A stretch of DNA of 64,000 nucleotides from Algorimicrobium algoritergicola (GCF_008086165.1 NZ_VSKL01000007.1:1-64000), one strand, 5' to 3'; shown: positions 8,888 to 17,287, counted from the first letter of the stretch. Notes: generated by a model not told the origin, from the sequence alone. Numbers and translations are program-made.

Positions 8888-9800
8888 TCACACCTATTTG
8901 TTCAATGCGTTCGCGTAAAAACGTGTTATGACGCTCTTCATGTAAATTAAAGAACAATACACCATAAGCTACTTGTGAAAGGGCTTGCGAGAAAATAAAA
9001 GCTAAAATAAACATGGTGAAACCCAGTGTAAAAACAATAGTTGCAAAGTTACTTGTTAAAAAATCGACTTCACTTTCAATAGAAAAATAGGTGTAAAAAC
9101 CAATAATGAATCCTGGAATGGATAGGATTAAAAACGTTAGCATTAGATTTAGAATTCCAATTACCAATCCGAAGAAAACCACACGAATAAAATTAGAAAA
9201 CGTGAAAGACCAACCTTCAGATAATGCTTCGCCAACCGATTTATTAGTACTGAAAATAGACATAAATGATAAACCAAAAAGGGCGCTTATTGTAAAACTG
9301 ATGGCATATTGTGCTAACATGCCTAATAACGGGATGAACGCCAAAACAAGTGAGACCACAAAGTAACCGATGTACATGGCAATGCCAATGAGAATGAATA
9401 GGATGATGGTTCCTAAATTCTTTTTAATGGCAGACCATATGTTTGCCGATTTCACGTCGCCTTCATGCTTTACATATTCCGTCATATAAGCGCTAGAAAA
9501 ACTGTAATTTAAAACGGCCGTAACAAATAAAATAACAACCAAGAGCAATCCGCCAACTATTAAATACCAATCATTATCCATGCTGGTTTCCATGCCAAAT
9601 CTGAAATCACGACTCGCCAAGCCCATAAATCCGGTTACTAACAGATAAGATCCAATTAGCGTTAATATGATACTAATGGCATTGTAACGCAAGTAAAGGT
9701 TGGTATAATGTTTAAAGTTTAGTTTTAAAAACTGGAAATAGTTATTGACAATATCGCCAAAGGTATTTCGCGTACGAAGTTCTAAATATGGTTTTTCCAC
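8880..9800 (-). CDS. Polytopic membrane protein of MoxR cluster
   Basis: This 306-residue integral membrane protein has about six hydrophobic helices (for example ISIILTLIGSYLLVTG, WYLIVGGLLLVVILFV and IVFTLGFTMFILAFIF). It resembles the membrane domain found N-terminal to some glycerophosphodiester phosphodiesterases, but no phosphodiesterase domain is present. The charged soluble ends (EKPYLELRTRNTFGDI at the start, ERIEQIGVNE at the end) face the cytoplasm by the positive-inside rule. It overlaps the DUF4129 gene by 8 bp and follows the SpoIIM-like gene by 10 bp. No function can be assigned. Confidence 0.75.
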   Translation of the reverse strand: MEKPYLELRTRNTFGDIVNNYFQFLKLNFKHYTNLYLRYNAISIILTLIGSYLLVTGFMGLASRDFRFGMETSMDNDWYLIVGGLLLVVILFVTAVLNYSFSSAYMTEYVKHEGDVKSANIWSAIKKNLGTIILFILIGIAMYIGYFVVSLVLAFIPLLGMLAQYAISFTISALFGLSFMSIFSTNKSVGEALSEGWSFTFSNFIRVVFFGLVIGILNLMLTFLILSIPGFIIGFYTYFSIESEVDFLTSNFATIVFTLGFTMFILAFIFSQALSQVAYGVLFFNLHEERHNTFLRERIEQIGVNE

Positions 9801-9810
9801 ACGGTAGGTT

Positions 9811-10776
9811 TTATAGATTTAAGGCCATTTTTTTATTCAATTTAATCGGGTAAATTATATAATAAAATACAATTAAGGTTAAAGATGCGAGGATAATTCC
9901 ATAAGCTAAAACAGGATGCATTTGTTCGCCAAAGCGGGTTATAAACCCTTCAATAAAACCAGCTACAATAAAAAAGGGAATGGTGCTGACTACTATTTTT
10001 AAGCCATCTTTTGCGCCTTTCATAAAGGCAACGCGTCTGGAATATGTTTTAGGAAATAAAAAGCTATTTCCCATTACCAAACCAGCGCAACCAGCAATAA
10101 CAATTACCGAAATTTCAATAGTACCATGAAGCCAAACAGTTGATGTTTTTTCTAAAATGCCATAATTATAGAAAAACGTAATAAAAGCGCCCAACATGAT
10201 GCCATTACTAAACAAAATATAAATGGTGCCAACGCTAAAAACGACACCTGCGGCAAATGCAAAAATAGCCACACGTATATTGTTTATGGTAATTCCGAGA
10301 AAGGTCCCCATTTGACTTCCGCTTTTATAAACAGCCATAGGTTCTCCTTTTTCAATATTTTCAATGGTCATATTTACATAAGCATCTCCCAAAATTAAAC
10401 GCACAAAACTATCATCATTTAAAGTAGAAACGATACCAATTAAAACGGCAGACATAAAAATAAGAAATGAATACAGTAAGGTTTTGTGATAGGCTTTAAA
10501 AAACAGCGGAAATTCATATTTCCAAAAGGAAACGATTTTATTTTTCGACTCTCTTTTGGTGATGTAAATTTTCTGATGCGCCTCTGAAGCCAACGAATTT
10601 AAATACAAAAGCGTCTTACTATCAGCATAGTAAGTCTGTGCATAAGAGAGGTCGTTAGTAAGTTGAATATAGTATGAAGCTAAATCGTCTGGATTTATTT
10701 TAACATTATTGTGTAATGCCTTTTCAAATACCAGCCATTTTTCCTTATTTTGCTTCACGAATGATGCTTCGCGCAT
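9811..10776 (-). CDS. SpoIIM (stage II sporulation protein M)-like membrane protein
   Basis: This 321-residue protein has a cytoplasmic N-terminal helical region (residues 1-95) and a SpoIIM-like membrane domain with about five helices, including the conserved NNIRVAIFAFAAGV and LHGTIEISVIVIAGCAG segments. In Bacillus SpoIIM works in spore engulfment, but this organism is not a spore former; in Bacteroidota and Actinobacteria the family is a constant member of RDD/MoxR/DUF58 clusters. It is the first gene of the minus-strand cluster and is divergent from the RDD gene with only 34 bp between the start codons, so the promoters must overlap the coding starts. Confidence 0.85.
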   Translation of the reverse strand: MREASFVKQNKEKWLVFEKALHNNVKINPDDLASYYIQLTNDLSYAQTYYADSKTLLYLNSLASEAHQKIYITKRESKNKIVSFWKYEFPLFFKAYHKTLLYSFLIFMSAVLIGIVSTLNDDSFVRLILGDAYVNMTIENIEKGEPMAVYKSGSQMGTFLGITINNIRVAIFAFAAGVVFSVGTIYILFSNGIMLGAFITFFYNYGILEKTSTVWLHGTIEISVIVIAGCAGLVMGNSFLFPKTYSRRVAFMKGAKDGLKIVVSTIPFFIVAGFIEGFITRFGEQMHPVLAYGIILASLTLIVFYYIIYPIKLNKKMALNL

Positions 10777-10810
10777 AGACTATTTAAAATTTAAACGAAT
10801 ATACATTTCC

Positions 10811-11536
10811 ATGAGCAATATAGCAATTAACACAGCCCAAAATGTCAATTTAGATTACAAACTAATTGGTGTTGGCGAACGTTTTGTCGCTTTTTTAATT
10901 GATGGCTTGATTTTAATTGCCTACATGACCATCATGGAAAACTTGGTAGCTGTTTCTGAAATATTTGATACAGATAGCTGGACCCGTCGTGGATTTCTAG
11001 GTTTGTTAACGCTTCCTGCTTTGTTCTATTCTTTACTTTGCCATGTGCTTTTTAGTGGGCAAACCATTGGTAAAATGATTATGAAGATAAAAGTGGTTCG
11101 TTTTGATGGTGCACCAACCCAATGGTATAATTTATTAGTACGTTGGATGCTTCGTATTATTGATATTTGGATGTTTTTTGCTTCTATTGGCGTAATGAGC
11201 ATTTTATTGTCCGATAGAAAGCAACGTGTTGGTGATTCAGCAGCTGGAACCGTGGTTATTAGTGTGAAACAAAAACATAAAATCACCAGTACCATTCTTG
11301 AAGAAATAACAGACGATTATGAGCCTGTATTTAATAATGTAACATTGTTGAGTGATAAGGACGTTCGGATTATTAAAGAAGCCTTTTTAATTTCCAAACG
11401 TAATAATGATTTCAAAACCTTAACAATTATACGAAATAAGATTTGTGGCTTGCTGCAAATAGAATCGGATATGTTTGATAAAGAGTTTATTGATACCATT
11501 TTAAAGGATTATAATTATTACACTCAAAATATGTAA
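10811..11536 (+). CDS. RDD-family membrane protein
   Basis: Reading from the ATG at 10811, this is a 241-residue protein with an RDD domain: GERFVAFLIDGLILIAYM provides the Arg-Asp signature, followed by three to four membrane helices and the GQTIGKMIMKIKVVRFDG and LSDRKQRVGDSAAGTVV segments typical of the family. A soluble cytoplasmic tail of about 80 residues follows. An upstream in-frame start at 10709 exists but would overlap the divergent SpoIIM-like gene and adds an unconserved stretch, so 10811 is preferred. The constant pairing with SpoIIM/MoxR/DUF58 genes suggests a common membrane complex; the transported or modified substrate is unknown. Confidence 0.87.
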   Translation: MSNIAINTAQNVNLDYKLIGVGERFVAFLIDGLILIAYMTIMENLVAVSEIFDTDSWTRRGFLGLLTLPALFYSLLCHVLFSGQTIGKMIMKIKVVRFDGAPTQWYNLLVRWMLRIIDIWMFFASIGVMSILLSDRKQRVGDSAAGTVVISVKQKHKITSTILEEITDDYEPVFNNVTLLSDKDVRIIKEAFLISKRNNDFKTLTIIRNKICGLLQIESDMFDKEFIDTILKDYNYYTQNM

Positions 11537-11851
11537 GCAGAGAACCAATTTCTTGCAAAGAAATTGAGTGAATCGCTTACACCGTTTTTAAAACGGTGTC
11601 TATCTTAATTGAGCTAATGCTAAATCAACTATCAAAAATATAATTGTGTGAAATGTTTTGGCCTTTTTCATAATGGTATTTCATGTTAATACTTTTGAAT
11701 CCGTTGTATTAATTAAAAAAAAGTTGATTCCTGCTTCATAACGTACTTTACAACCACGCAAAATAAGCCTGAAAAATAGTAGGTCTTCCGTTTCACTAAA
11801 TAGCTTTCATTCTATACCTTTGCTTGCATTTTAAACTAATCAGTAACAGTC
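11537..11851. other. 315-bp gene-free stretch with two hairpins
   Basis: Two perfect 9-bp hairpins lie just after the RDD stop codon: 11546-11566 (CAATTTCTT/AAGAAATTG) and 11579-11599 (ACACCGTTT/AAACGGTGT), each with a 3-nt loop. A 7-bp pairing TGTAAGC/GCTTACA (11532-11538 with 11575-11581) encloses the first hairpin and would compete with the second. Neither hairpin is followed by a T run. The remainder holds only a candidate -7 element for the next gene; no small ORF or RNA gene is recognised. Confidence 0.45.
11815..11822 (+). promoter_or_regulatory. Candidate -7 element (TACCTTTG)
   Basis: TACCTTTG matches TAnnTTTG and lies 29 bp before the start of the TRIC-family gene at 11852. Confidence 0.4.
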
Positions 11852-12451
11852 ATGTTTTACGCAATAGATATTTTAGGAACCATAGCATTTGCTATTTCAG
11901 GTGTGTTAGTCGCTTTAAGTAAGCGCATGGACGTATTTGGAATTTTAATCATTGCTACGGTTACAGCTGTTGGTGGTGGAACACTTCGTGATGTTTTAAT
12001 TGGTGAAACGCCAGTGAGTTGGATGCTTAATTTGAATTATATCTACGTTATTTTAGCCAGTACTGTATTGACTATTATTTTTAAAAATAAAATTGATTAC
12101 CTCCGAAAATCCCTGTTTCTTTTTGACACTATTGGAATTGGTTTGTACACAGTTGTTGGTGTAGAAAAAGGAATTTCAGCCGGATTAGACCCTATTATAT
12201 GTATTGCATTGGGAACTATGTCTGCTTGTTTTGGTGGTGTAATTCGTGATATTTTGTGTAATGAGATTCCTGTAATTTTCAGAAAAGAAATTTATGCAAC
12301 GGCCTGTATTTTAGGAGGTCTTACGTATTTTTTAATCCGTAAATTGCCTATAGATGATAACGTTGTTTTTATTATTGCCGGTTTAGTGGTTATCACGATC
12401 AGATTACTTGCCGTCCGATTTAAAGTTAGTTTACCAACGCTTTATAAATAG
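11852..12451 (+). CDS. TRIC-family cation channel (UPF0126/YadS-like)
   Basis: This 199-residue membrane protein consists of two tandem three-helix repeats, each with the family signature: GTIAFAISGVLVALSKRMD...GGGTLRDVLIG (residues 9-49) and FDTIGIGLYTVVGVEKG...FGGVIRDILCNEIP (about 92-139). Prokaryotic members form trimeric potassium-permeable channels, with the glycine-rich GGGxxRD motifs near the pore. A seventh helix closes the protein. It is convergent with the cyclophilin gene, with only 7 bp between stops, and has a candidate TAnnTTTG promoter upstream. Ion selectivity in vivo is not known from sequence. Confidence 0.9.
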   Translation: MFYAIDILGTIAFAISGVLVALSKRMDVFGILIIATVTAVGGGTLRDVLIGETPVSWMLNLNYIYVILASTVLTIIFKNKIDYLRKSLFLFDTIGIGLYTVVGVEKGISAGLDPIICIALGTMSACFGGVIRDILCNEIPVIFRKEIYATACILGGLTYFLIRKLPIDDNVVFIIAGLVVITIRLLAVRFKVSLPTLYK

Positions 12452-12458
12452 AAGACGT

Positions 12459-13163
12459 TTATTTAATGATCTCCACTTTCTTAATGTATACGTTTCTTAA
12501 AGGCCAATCGCCATCGTCGGTTTTTTGAGCTGCAATTTCATCAACCACATCCATACCAGAAATAACTTCGCCAAAAATGGTGTAATCGCCATCCAAATGA
12601 TAGGCGCCATCTTTGTTTTGGACAATGAAAAACTCAAAAGGCGATGCTAATTTATAGGCATCTTCAATCTCGCTACTTGGCATACTCACAATACCTCTAT
12701 GGTGTTTAAAACCACGTTTGGTATCAGGTGGAAGTAGATAGCGACCAATATCACCTCGTTTTCGTTTTATTTTTGGATCGTCAGTATTTCCAGCTTGTAT
12801 GATGAAGTTATCTATCACACGGTAAAATTGTGTACCATTAAAATAACCGCGTTTGGTTAAGTAGACGAAATTTGCACGATGAAACTTAATTTTATCAAAT
12901 AATAAGATATCAATATTTCCAAATTTGGTTGTTATTCTAACTTTATTTTCCGGATTGTTCTTTTCGTATTCTAAAAAGAATTCCATGGCATTTTCATCCG
13001 TTAGGAAAGGGAATTCAGGGATTTCTATTTCCGCACTATCTAATTTTTCAGATGGTTTTTTAACAGTTTTTGTCGTTTTAGGAGTCGGTTCTTTTGGTTT
13101 TGATTGTTTATCTTCACAACCAAGAAAAAAAATAAAAGCGACTAACATAAGAATACGAATCAT
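12459..13163 (-). CDS. Lipoprotein peptidyl-prolyl isomerase, cyclophilin type
   Basis: From the ATG at 13163 this is a 234-residue protein with a lipoprotein signal (MIRILMLVAFIFFLGC, cysteine at residue 16), a Pro/Lys-rich linker, and a cyclophilin domain (ITTKFGNIDILLFD to the end). Recognisable cyclophilin segments are NFVYLTKRGYFNGTQFYRVIDNFIIQAGN, GIVSMPSSEI, SPFEFFIVQ and YTIFGEVISGMDVVDEI. It would catalyse cis-trans proline isomerisation for envelope protein folding. A longer reading from 13235 would overlap the divergent Nudix gene and place the lipobox too deep, so it is rejected. The start lies 2 bp from the divergent Nudix start at 13166. Confidence 0.88.
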   Translation of the reverse strand: MIRILMLVAFIFFLGCEDKQSKPKEPTPKTTKTVKKPSEKLDSAEIEIPEFPFLTDENAMEFFLEYEKNNPENKVRITTKFGNIDILLFDKIKFHRANFVYLTKRGYFNGTQFYRVIDNFIIQAGNTDDPKIKRKRGDIGRYLLPPDTKRGFKHHRGIVSMPSSEIEDAYKLASPFEFFIVQNKDGAYHLDGDYTIFGEVISGMDVVDEIAAQKTDDGDWPLRNVYIKKVEIIK

Positions 13164-13165
13164 AG

Positions 13166-13807
13166 ATGAAATTTGATGAATTTTTACAATCGGTATCAAA
13201 AATAGAAAATATACAACTGCCAGCCGAATCTTCACAATTTAAAATGTCGCCACCTTTTAGAGAGCAGCTCCAAGCGCAGCAAAAAAATGCCATTAAAAAT
13301 GCTAAAAATGCTGGAGTTGTTGCCTTGTTTTACCCTGATCAAGAACATGAAACCAAATTAGTCTTAATTCTTCGGAAAACATATAAAGGAGTGCACTCTG
13401 CCCAAGTAGGCTTTCCTGGTGGAAAAGTGGAAAAAACGGATGCGACTATAAAAGATGCTGCTATTCGCGAAACTTGGGAAGAAGTTGGCGTGCCAGAGAC
13501 GGAAATAGAAATTTTATGTGCCATGACCAAGGTATATATTCCACCAAGTAATTTTTTTGTTTATCCGTTTATAGGAATTTCTCGATGTACGCCTAAATTT
13601 GTTAAACAGGATACGGAAGTTGAAGATATTATAGAAGTGACTTTACAAGATTTTATCAGTGATTCTAGTGTTGTAACTAAAACGGTATCAACTTCCTATA
13701 GTGTTCAGGTGGATGTTCCAGCATTTCAATTAAACAATCATATTGTTTGGGGAGCAACAGCCATGATGTTGAGCGAAATAAAAGACTTGTTAAAAGAACT
13801 GCTGTAA
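13166..13807 (+). CDS. Nudix hydrolase, CoA pyrophosphatase type
   Basis: This 213-residue protein is a Nudix hydrolase of the CoA pyrophosphatase (NudL/NUDT7-like) group. The CoA-type motif is seen as LILRKTYKGVHSAQVGFPGGK (about residues 67-87) running into the Nudix box with GGKVE at 85-89 and RETWEEVG at 101-108, whose glutamates bind the catalytic metal. The expected reaction is hydrolysis of CoA or acyl-CoA to 3',5'-ADP and (acyl-)phosphopantetheine. It is followed after 51 bp by the PlsC-like gene, so both might act in acyl-CoA and lipid turnover. Its start is divergent from the cyclophilin gene, with almost no intergenic space. Confidence 0.88.
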   Translation: MKFDEFLQSVSKIENIQLPAESSQFKMSPPFREQLQAQQKNAIKNAKNAGVVALFYPDQEHETKLVLILRKTYKGVHSAQVGFPGGKVEKTDATIKDAAIRETWEEVGVPETEIEILCAMTKVYIPPSNFFVYPFIGISRCTPKFVKQDTEVEDIIEVTLQDFISDSSVVTKTVSTSYSVQVDVPAFQLNNHIVWGATAMMLSEIKDLLKELL

Positions 13808-13821
13808 ACGGACAGTTTTAT

Positions 13822-13829
13822 TACATTTG
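13822..13829 (+). promoter_or_regulatory. Candidate -7 element (TACATTTG)
   Basis: TACATTTG fits TAnnTTTG and lies 29 bp before the acyltransferase start at 13859, suggesting that gene can be transcribed apart from the Nudix gene. Confidence 0.4.
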
Positions 13830-13858
13830 TAATCTTAAATCAGTTTTAAATTATACGT

Positions 13859-14671
13859 ATGGGATTGTTTAAACAAAATCCTTTTGGTCATTATCTCATT
13901 CTAAAAAAATGGGTAATCAGAATTCTAGGCGGTCTAACACATAGACGCTTTAGAGGTTTTAATGAACTTAAAATTGAAGGATCTGAAATTATAAGAAATC
14001 TGCCAGATCATAACGTGCTGTTCATATCTAATCATCAAACCTATTTTGCAGATGTGGTTGCCATGTTTCATGTCTTTAACGCGAGTTTGAGTGATCGAGA
14101 CGATTCTATTAAAAATGTAGGTTATTTATGGAATCCGAAAATGAACATTTATTATGTAGCAGCTAAAGAAACCATGAAATCTGGTTTACTCCCTAAAATA
14201 ATGGCTTATGCAGGTTCTATTAGTATTGAGCGGACTTGGCGAGCAAAAGGGGAAGATGTTAATCGCCAAGTAAAAATGAGCGATATTTCAGCTATCAAAA
14301 CAGCTTTAGATGATGGTTGGGTTATTACATTTCCTCAAGGTACTACAACACCTTTTAAACCTATTAGAAAAGGAACGGCACATATTATTAAGCATTACAA
14401 ACCGGTTGTTGTGCCTATAGTTATTGATGGTTTTAGGCGTTCGTTTGATAAAAAAGGACTACGTGTTAAGAAGAAAAATATTTTGCAATCTTTAGAAATT
14501 AAAGAGCCATTACAGATTGATTACGAAAATGACTCTATTGCTGAAATAGTTGAAAAAATTGAATATGCTATTGAGCAACATCCTTCCTTTTTAAAAGTGA
14601 TTCCACAGGATGTTTTAGAAGCTGAAGAAGCTTTAAATGAAATGCGAAAATGGCGACCTAATAATCCTTAA
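13859..14671 (+). CDS. PlsC-like 1-acylglycerol-phosphate acyltransferase
   Basis: This 270-residue protein has the acyltransferase NHx4D motif at residues 58-65 (NHQTYFAD, H59 and D65), the hallmark of the PlsC/LPLAT family that transfers acyl groups to lysophospholipids on the inner membrane face. The glycerol-phosphate-binding motif III is FPQGTT at 158-163 rather than the canonical FPEGTR, with basic residues following (KPIRKGTAH). There is a short hydrophobic N-terminal stretch but no clear cleaved signal. The substitution may alter the acceptor, so the exact lipid made is uncertain. It is convergent with the membrane gene at 14674, with a 2-bp gap. Confidence 0.85.
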   Translation: MGLFKQNPFGHYLILKKWVIRILGGLTHRRFRGFNELKIEGSEIIRNLPDHNVLFISNHQTYFADVVAMFHVFNASLSDRDDSIKNVGYLWNPKMNIYYVAAKETMKSGLLPKIMAYAGSISIERTWRAKGEDVNRQVKMSDISAIKTALDDGWVITFPQGTTTPFKPIRKGTAHIIKHYKPVVVPIVIDGFRRSFDKKGLRVKKKNILQSLEIKEPLQIDYENDSIAEIVEKIEYAIEQHPSFLKVIPQDVLEAEEALNEMRKWRPNNP

Positions 14672-14673
14672 TT

Positions 14674-15315
14674 TTATAAATCTAATTTTTTTAGCTCCGT
14701 ATAGTTCTTATTCAAATTACGTAATAAAATACCATAAACTAACCAATAAAATAGAAGTAAGGTAAGTATAACAACAACTAAAAGAGCTATTACAGTTAAT
14801 GTAAAAATGGTGTAAAACTTAAACGTTTCTCCACTTGCTGCTGCGCTGTTTGCAAGATTTATAAGTTCTTGATCTTGGTCAAATTCTACAAATAGTACAA
14901 TTACAACGGATAGTATTAAGTATAAGAGATTAAAAGCGACGTAGCGTTTTACCGTTTGACGCGTTTTTAAAATATTTTCCATGAGTTTTTTTGCACTATC
15001 CGTAACAGAAATAGTTCGGTAGTTTTTAAAAAACATGACGAAAAAATAAGCTAGAATAATATAACCAAATACGGTCAGTGGTATAATAACATAATCAGCG
15101 TCATAGCTGTTGTAGCGCTCCATGCCTTTGCTGTCTTTTAATGCAAACGATATAACCAGCCAGAAAATAAATTCTAACAGACTAATGATAAATATCCATT
15201 TTACAATGGATGACGACCTTTTTAAAATCATTTTATAAATATCATTATAAGACAATTTTGGATACGCATTGTTATCCTTATTCCAGTCCTTTTTTAATAA
15301 TTCTAATTCATCCAT
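14674..15315 (-). CDS. Membrane protein encoded with ECF sigma factor
   Basis: This 213-residue protein has a soluble charged N-terminus of about 38 residues (MDELELLKKDWNKDN...) and four predicted membrane helices (IVKWIFIISLLEFIFWLVIS, VIIPLTVFGYIILAYFFVMFF, YVAFNLLYLILSVVIVLFV, FTLTVIALLVVVILTLLLFYWL). I do not recognise a named domain. It begins 4 bp after the stop of the ECF sigma gene, an arrangement typical of sigma/anti-sigma pairs. The short cytoplasmic N-terminus could hold a sigma-binding helix, but no ZAS or RskA signature is visible, so an anti-sigma role is only inferred from position. Confidence 0.7.
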   Translation of the reverse strand: MDELELLKKDWNKDNNAYPKLSYNDIYKMILKRSSSIVKWIFIISLLEFIFWLVISFALKDSKGMERYNSYDADYVIIPLTVFGYIILAYFFVMFFKNYRTISVTDSAKKLMENILKTRQTVKRYVAFNLLYLILSVVIVLFVEFDQDQELINLANSAAASGETFKFYTIFTLTVIALLVVVILTLLLFYWLVYGILLRNLNKNYTELKKLDL

Positions 15316-15319
15316 AGGG

Positions 15320-15814
15320 TTACGGATTTAAAATGGTTTTAAGCTTTGTTTTTATGCGATTCATTTTTACACGTGCATTTACTTCGCTAATTCCCATGGT
15401 TTCACTTATTTCTTTGTAATTTTTTTCTTCTAAATATAAAAACACCAATGCTTTTTCAATATCATTTAATTCTTTAACAGCATTGTATAGTAGTTTTAAT
15501 TGTTGCTCTTCCGTATCATCATATTCTTCGGCTTTAATTTTGAATTCAATGCTATCAAACTCTTGTGTCTTTATGCGGCGTTTCTTCTTCCTGTAAAGCG
15601 TTATAGCGGTGTTCAACGCGACACGATACATCCAAGTACTGAACTTTGAGTCACCACGAAATTTTGGAAAAGCTTTCCAAAGTTGTATGGTTATCTCTTG
15701 AAACAGATCATTATGTGCATCTTGGTTATTGGTGTAGAGTCTACACACTTTATGCACAATGTTTTGATTTGCTTCAAGCTGTTCAACAAAATTATGTTCT
15801 AATGATTGGCTCAA
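15320..15814 (-). CDS. ECF RNA polymerase sigma factor
   Basis: This 164-residue protein is a sigma-70 family ECF factor. Region 2 covers about residues 25-95, with the core-binding DLFQEITIQLWKAFPKF and the -10 recognition region FSTWMYRVALNTAITLYRKKKRR. Region 4 is at 115-160, with the helix-turn-helix NYKEISETMGISEVNARVKMNRIKTKLK. Region 1.1 and region 3 are absent, as in ECF factors. It is co-transcribed with the four-helix membrane protein directly downstream. The stimulus and target promoters are unknown. The second ECF factor of this window (34468-35001) is a different type with a recognisable anti-sigma. Confidence 0.92.
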   Translation of the reverse strand: MSQSLEHNFVEQLEANQNIVHKVCRLYTNNQDAHNDLFQEITIQLWKAFPKFRGDSKFSTWMYRVALNTAITLYRKKKRRIKTQEFDSIEFKIKAEEYDDTEEQQLKLLYNAVKELNDIEKALVFLYLEEKNYKEISETMGISEVNARVKMNRIKTKLKTILNP

Positions 15815-15909
15815 ATTGATGGTTTAGTACTGTATAAGTAGCATAATTATTAAAAAGTTACAGGGAATACAAATATTATTCAAAAATAGCCATTTAAATT
15901 GTTAAGGTT

Positions 15910-15917
15910 TATATTTG
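15910..15917 (+). promoter_or_regulatory. Candidate -7 element of ndh (TATATTTG)
   Basis: TATATTTG matches TAnnTTTG and lies 27 bp before the NDH-2 start codon at 15945. Confidence 0.45.
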
Positions 15918-15944
15918 TATATCTGAAACGTATCCATTTAATTT

Positions 15945-17225
15945 ATGAATATTCCTGAATCTAATCTTCCAAGGATAGTGGTTGTTGGTGGTGGATTTGC
16001 TGGTGTTAATCTAGTCAAATCCTTAAAAAACAAACCCGTGCAAGTTGTTTTAATAGACAAAAGAAACTATCATACTTTTCAACCGCTATTATACCAAGTG
16101 TCAAGTTCGGGTTTAGAGCCTGATTCCATTGCTTATCCCCTTCGAAAAATTATCAAATCTTCTCAAAATATCTTTTTTAGGTTGGCAGAAGTCCAGACAA
16201 TAGATGCGCAAACGAATACGATTCAAACATCAATTGGCGATTTAACGTTTGATTATTTGGTGTTAGCTACAGGAACAAAAACCAATTATTTTGGGAATAA
16301 AGATGTTGAAACCTATAGTATGCCAATGAAAACGGTTCCACAGGCTTTAAATATTAGAAGTTTAATACTTCAGAATTTAGAAAAAGCAACCATAGCAAAA
16401 ACGGTTGAAGAGCGTCATGCTTTTTTAAACTTTGTAATAGTAGGAGGTGGACCAACAGGCGTAGAATTGGCTGGAGCTATTGCCGAATTAAAGAATAATA
16501 TTGTTCCTAAAGATTATCATGATTTGAATGCGAATGATATGCATATTCACCTTCTTGAAGGCGGTGATCGATTATTACCGCCAATGAGTTCACATGCATC
16601 CAAAAAAGCGGCTGAATTTCTAAATAAACTAGGCGTTAATATTCATTGCAATACGTTTGTTAAAAATTATGATGGAAAAAAAGTGGAAACAAATACAGAT
16701 TTGGAATTAGAATCCGAGACCTTAATTTGGGCTGCAGGTGTTACCGGAAATCCAGTGAAAGGATTGGCTTCTGAAGCGCTTTTCGAGAAGCTAAATCGGT
16801 ACCGCGTAAATGAGTATAATCAGGTGGAAAATTACCCTCATATTTTTGCGCTTGGAGACATTGCTTATATGGAAACGGAAGCCTATCCAAAAGGGCATCC
16901 GCAAGTAGCACAACCAGCTATTCAACAAGGTCAATTATTTGCTAAAAATATTGTAAAATTAATAGCCAATAAACCTATGAAAAAATTCAAATATAAGGAT
17001 AAAGGTTCCATGGCAACTATAGGAAGAAATAAAGCTGTTGTGGATTTAGGGTCTTTAAAATTTTCTGGATTTCTAGCTTGGTTTGTTTGGATGTTTATTC
17101 ACCTGATGGCTTTGGTTGGATTTAGAAATAGAGTCGTAGTTTTCTTCAATTGGAGCTATAATTATATCAATTTTGACAAAGCAGCACGCTTAATTATTAG
17201 ACCTTTCAACAAGTTAAATAAATAG
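15945..17225 (+). CDS. ndh: Type II NADH:quinone dehydrogenase (NDH-2)
   Basis: This 426-residue flavoprotein has the two dinucleotide-binding folds of NDH-2: GGGFAG at residues 15-20 binds FAD and GGGPTG at 167-172 binds NADH. The family motif around residues 44-57 (TFQPLLYQVSSSGL) and the C-terminal FAD-contacting segment (FALGDIA, then QPAIQQGQ) are present. A hydrophobic C-terminal stretch (GFLAWFVWMFIHLMALVGF) should anchor it to the inner membrane. It would pass electrons from NADH to menaquinone without pumping protons, feeding oxidases such as the cbb3 enzyme encoded later in the window. It stands as a single gene with its own candidate promoter. Confidence 0.9.
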   Translation: MNIPESNLPRIVVVGGGFAGVNLVKSLKNKPVQVVLIDKRNYHTFQPLLYQVSSSGLEPDSIAYPLRKIIKSSQNIFFRLAEVQTIDAQTNTIQTSIGDLTFDYLVLATGTKTNYFGNKDVETYSMPMKTVPQALNIRSLILQNLEKATIAKTVEERHAFLNFVIVGGGPTGVELAGAIAELKNNIVPKDYHDLNANDMHIHLLEGGDRLLPPMSSHASKKAAEFLNKLGVNIHCNTFVKNYDGKKVETNTDLELESETLIWAAGVTGNPVKGLASEALFEKLNRYRVNEYNQVENYPHIFALGDIAYMETEAYPKGHPQVAQPAIQQGQLFAKNIVKLIANKPMKKFKYKDKGSMATIGRNKAVVDLGSLKFSGFLAWFVWMFIHLMALVGFRNRVVVFFNWSYNYINFDKAARLIIRPFNKLNK

Positions 17226-17287
17226 TTTAATAAGATGTAATTAAGTAGTTGGTTAATATTGCTTTGGGTATTTGCTATAAGAAAAAT

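Noticed and set aside
13164-13235. Longer N-terminus for the cyclophilin (start at 13235)
   Set aside because: It would bury the lipoprotein signal after residue 24 and overlap the divergent Nudix gene.
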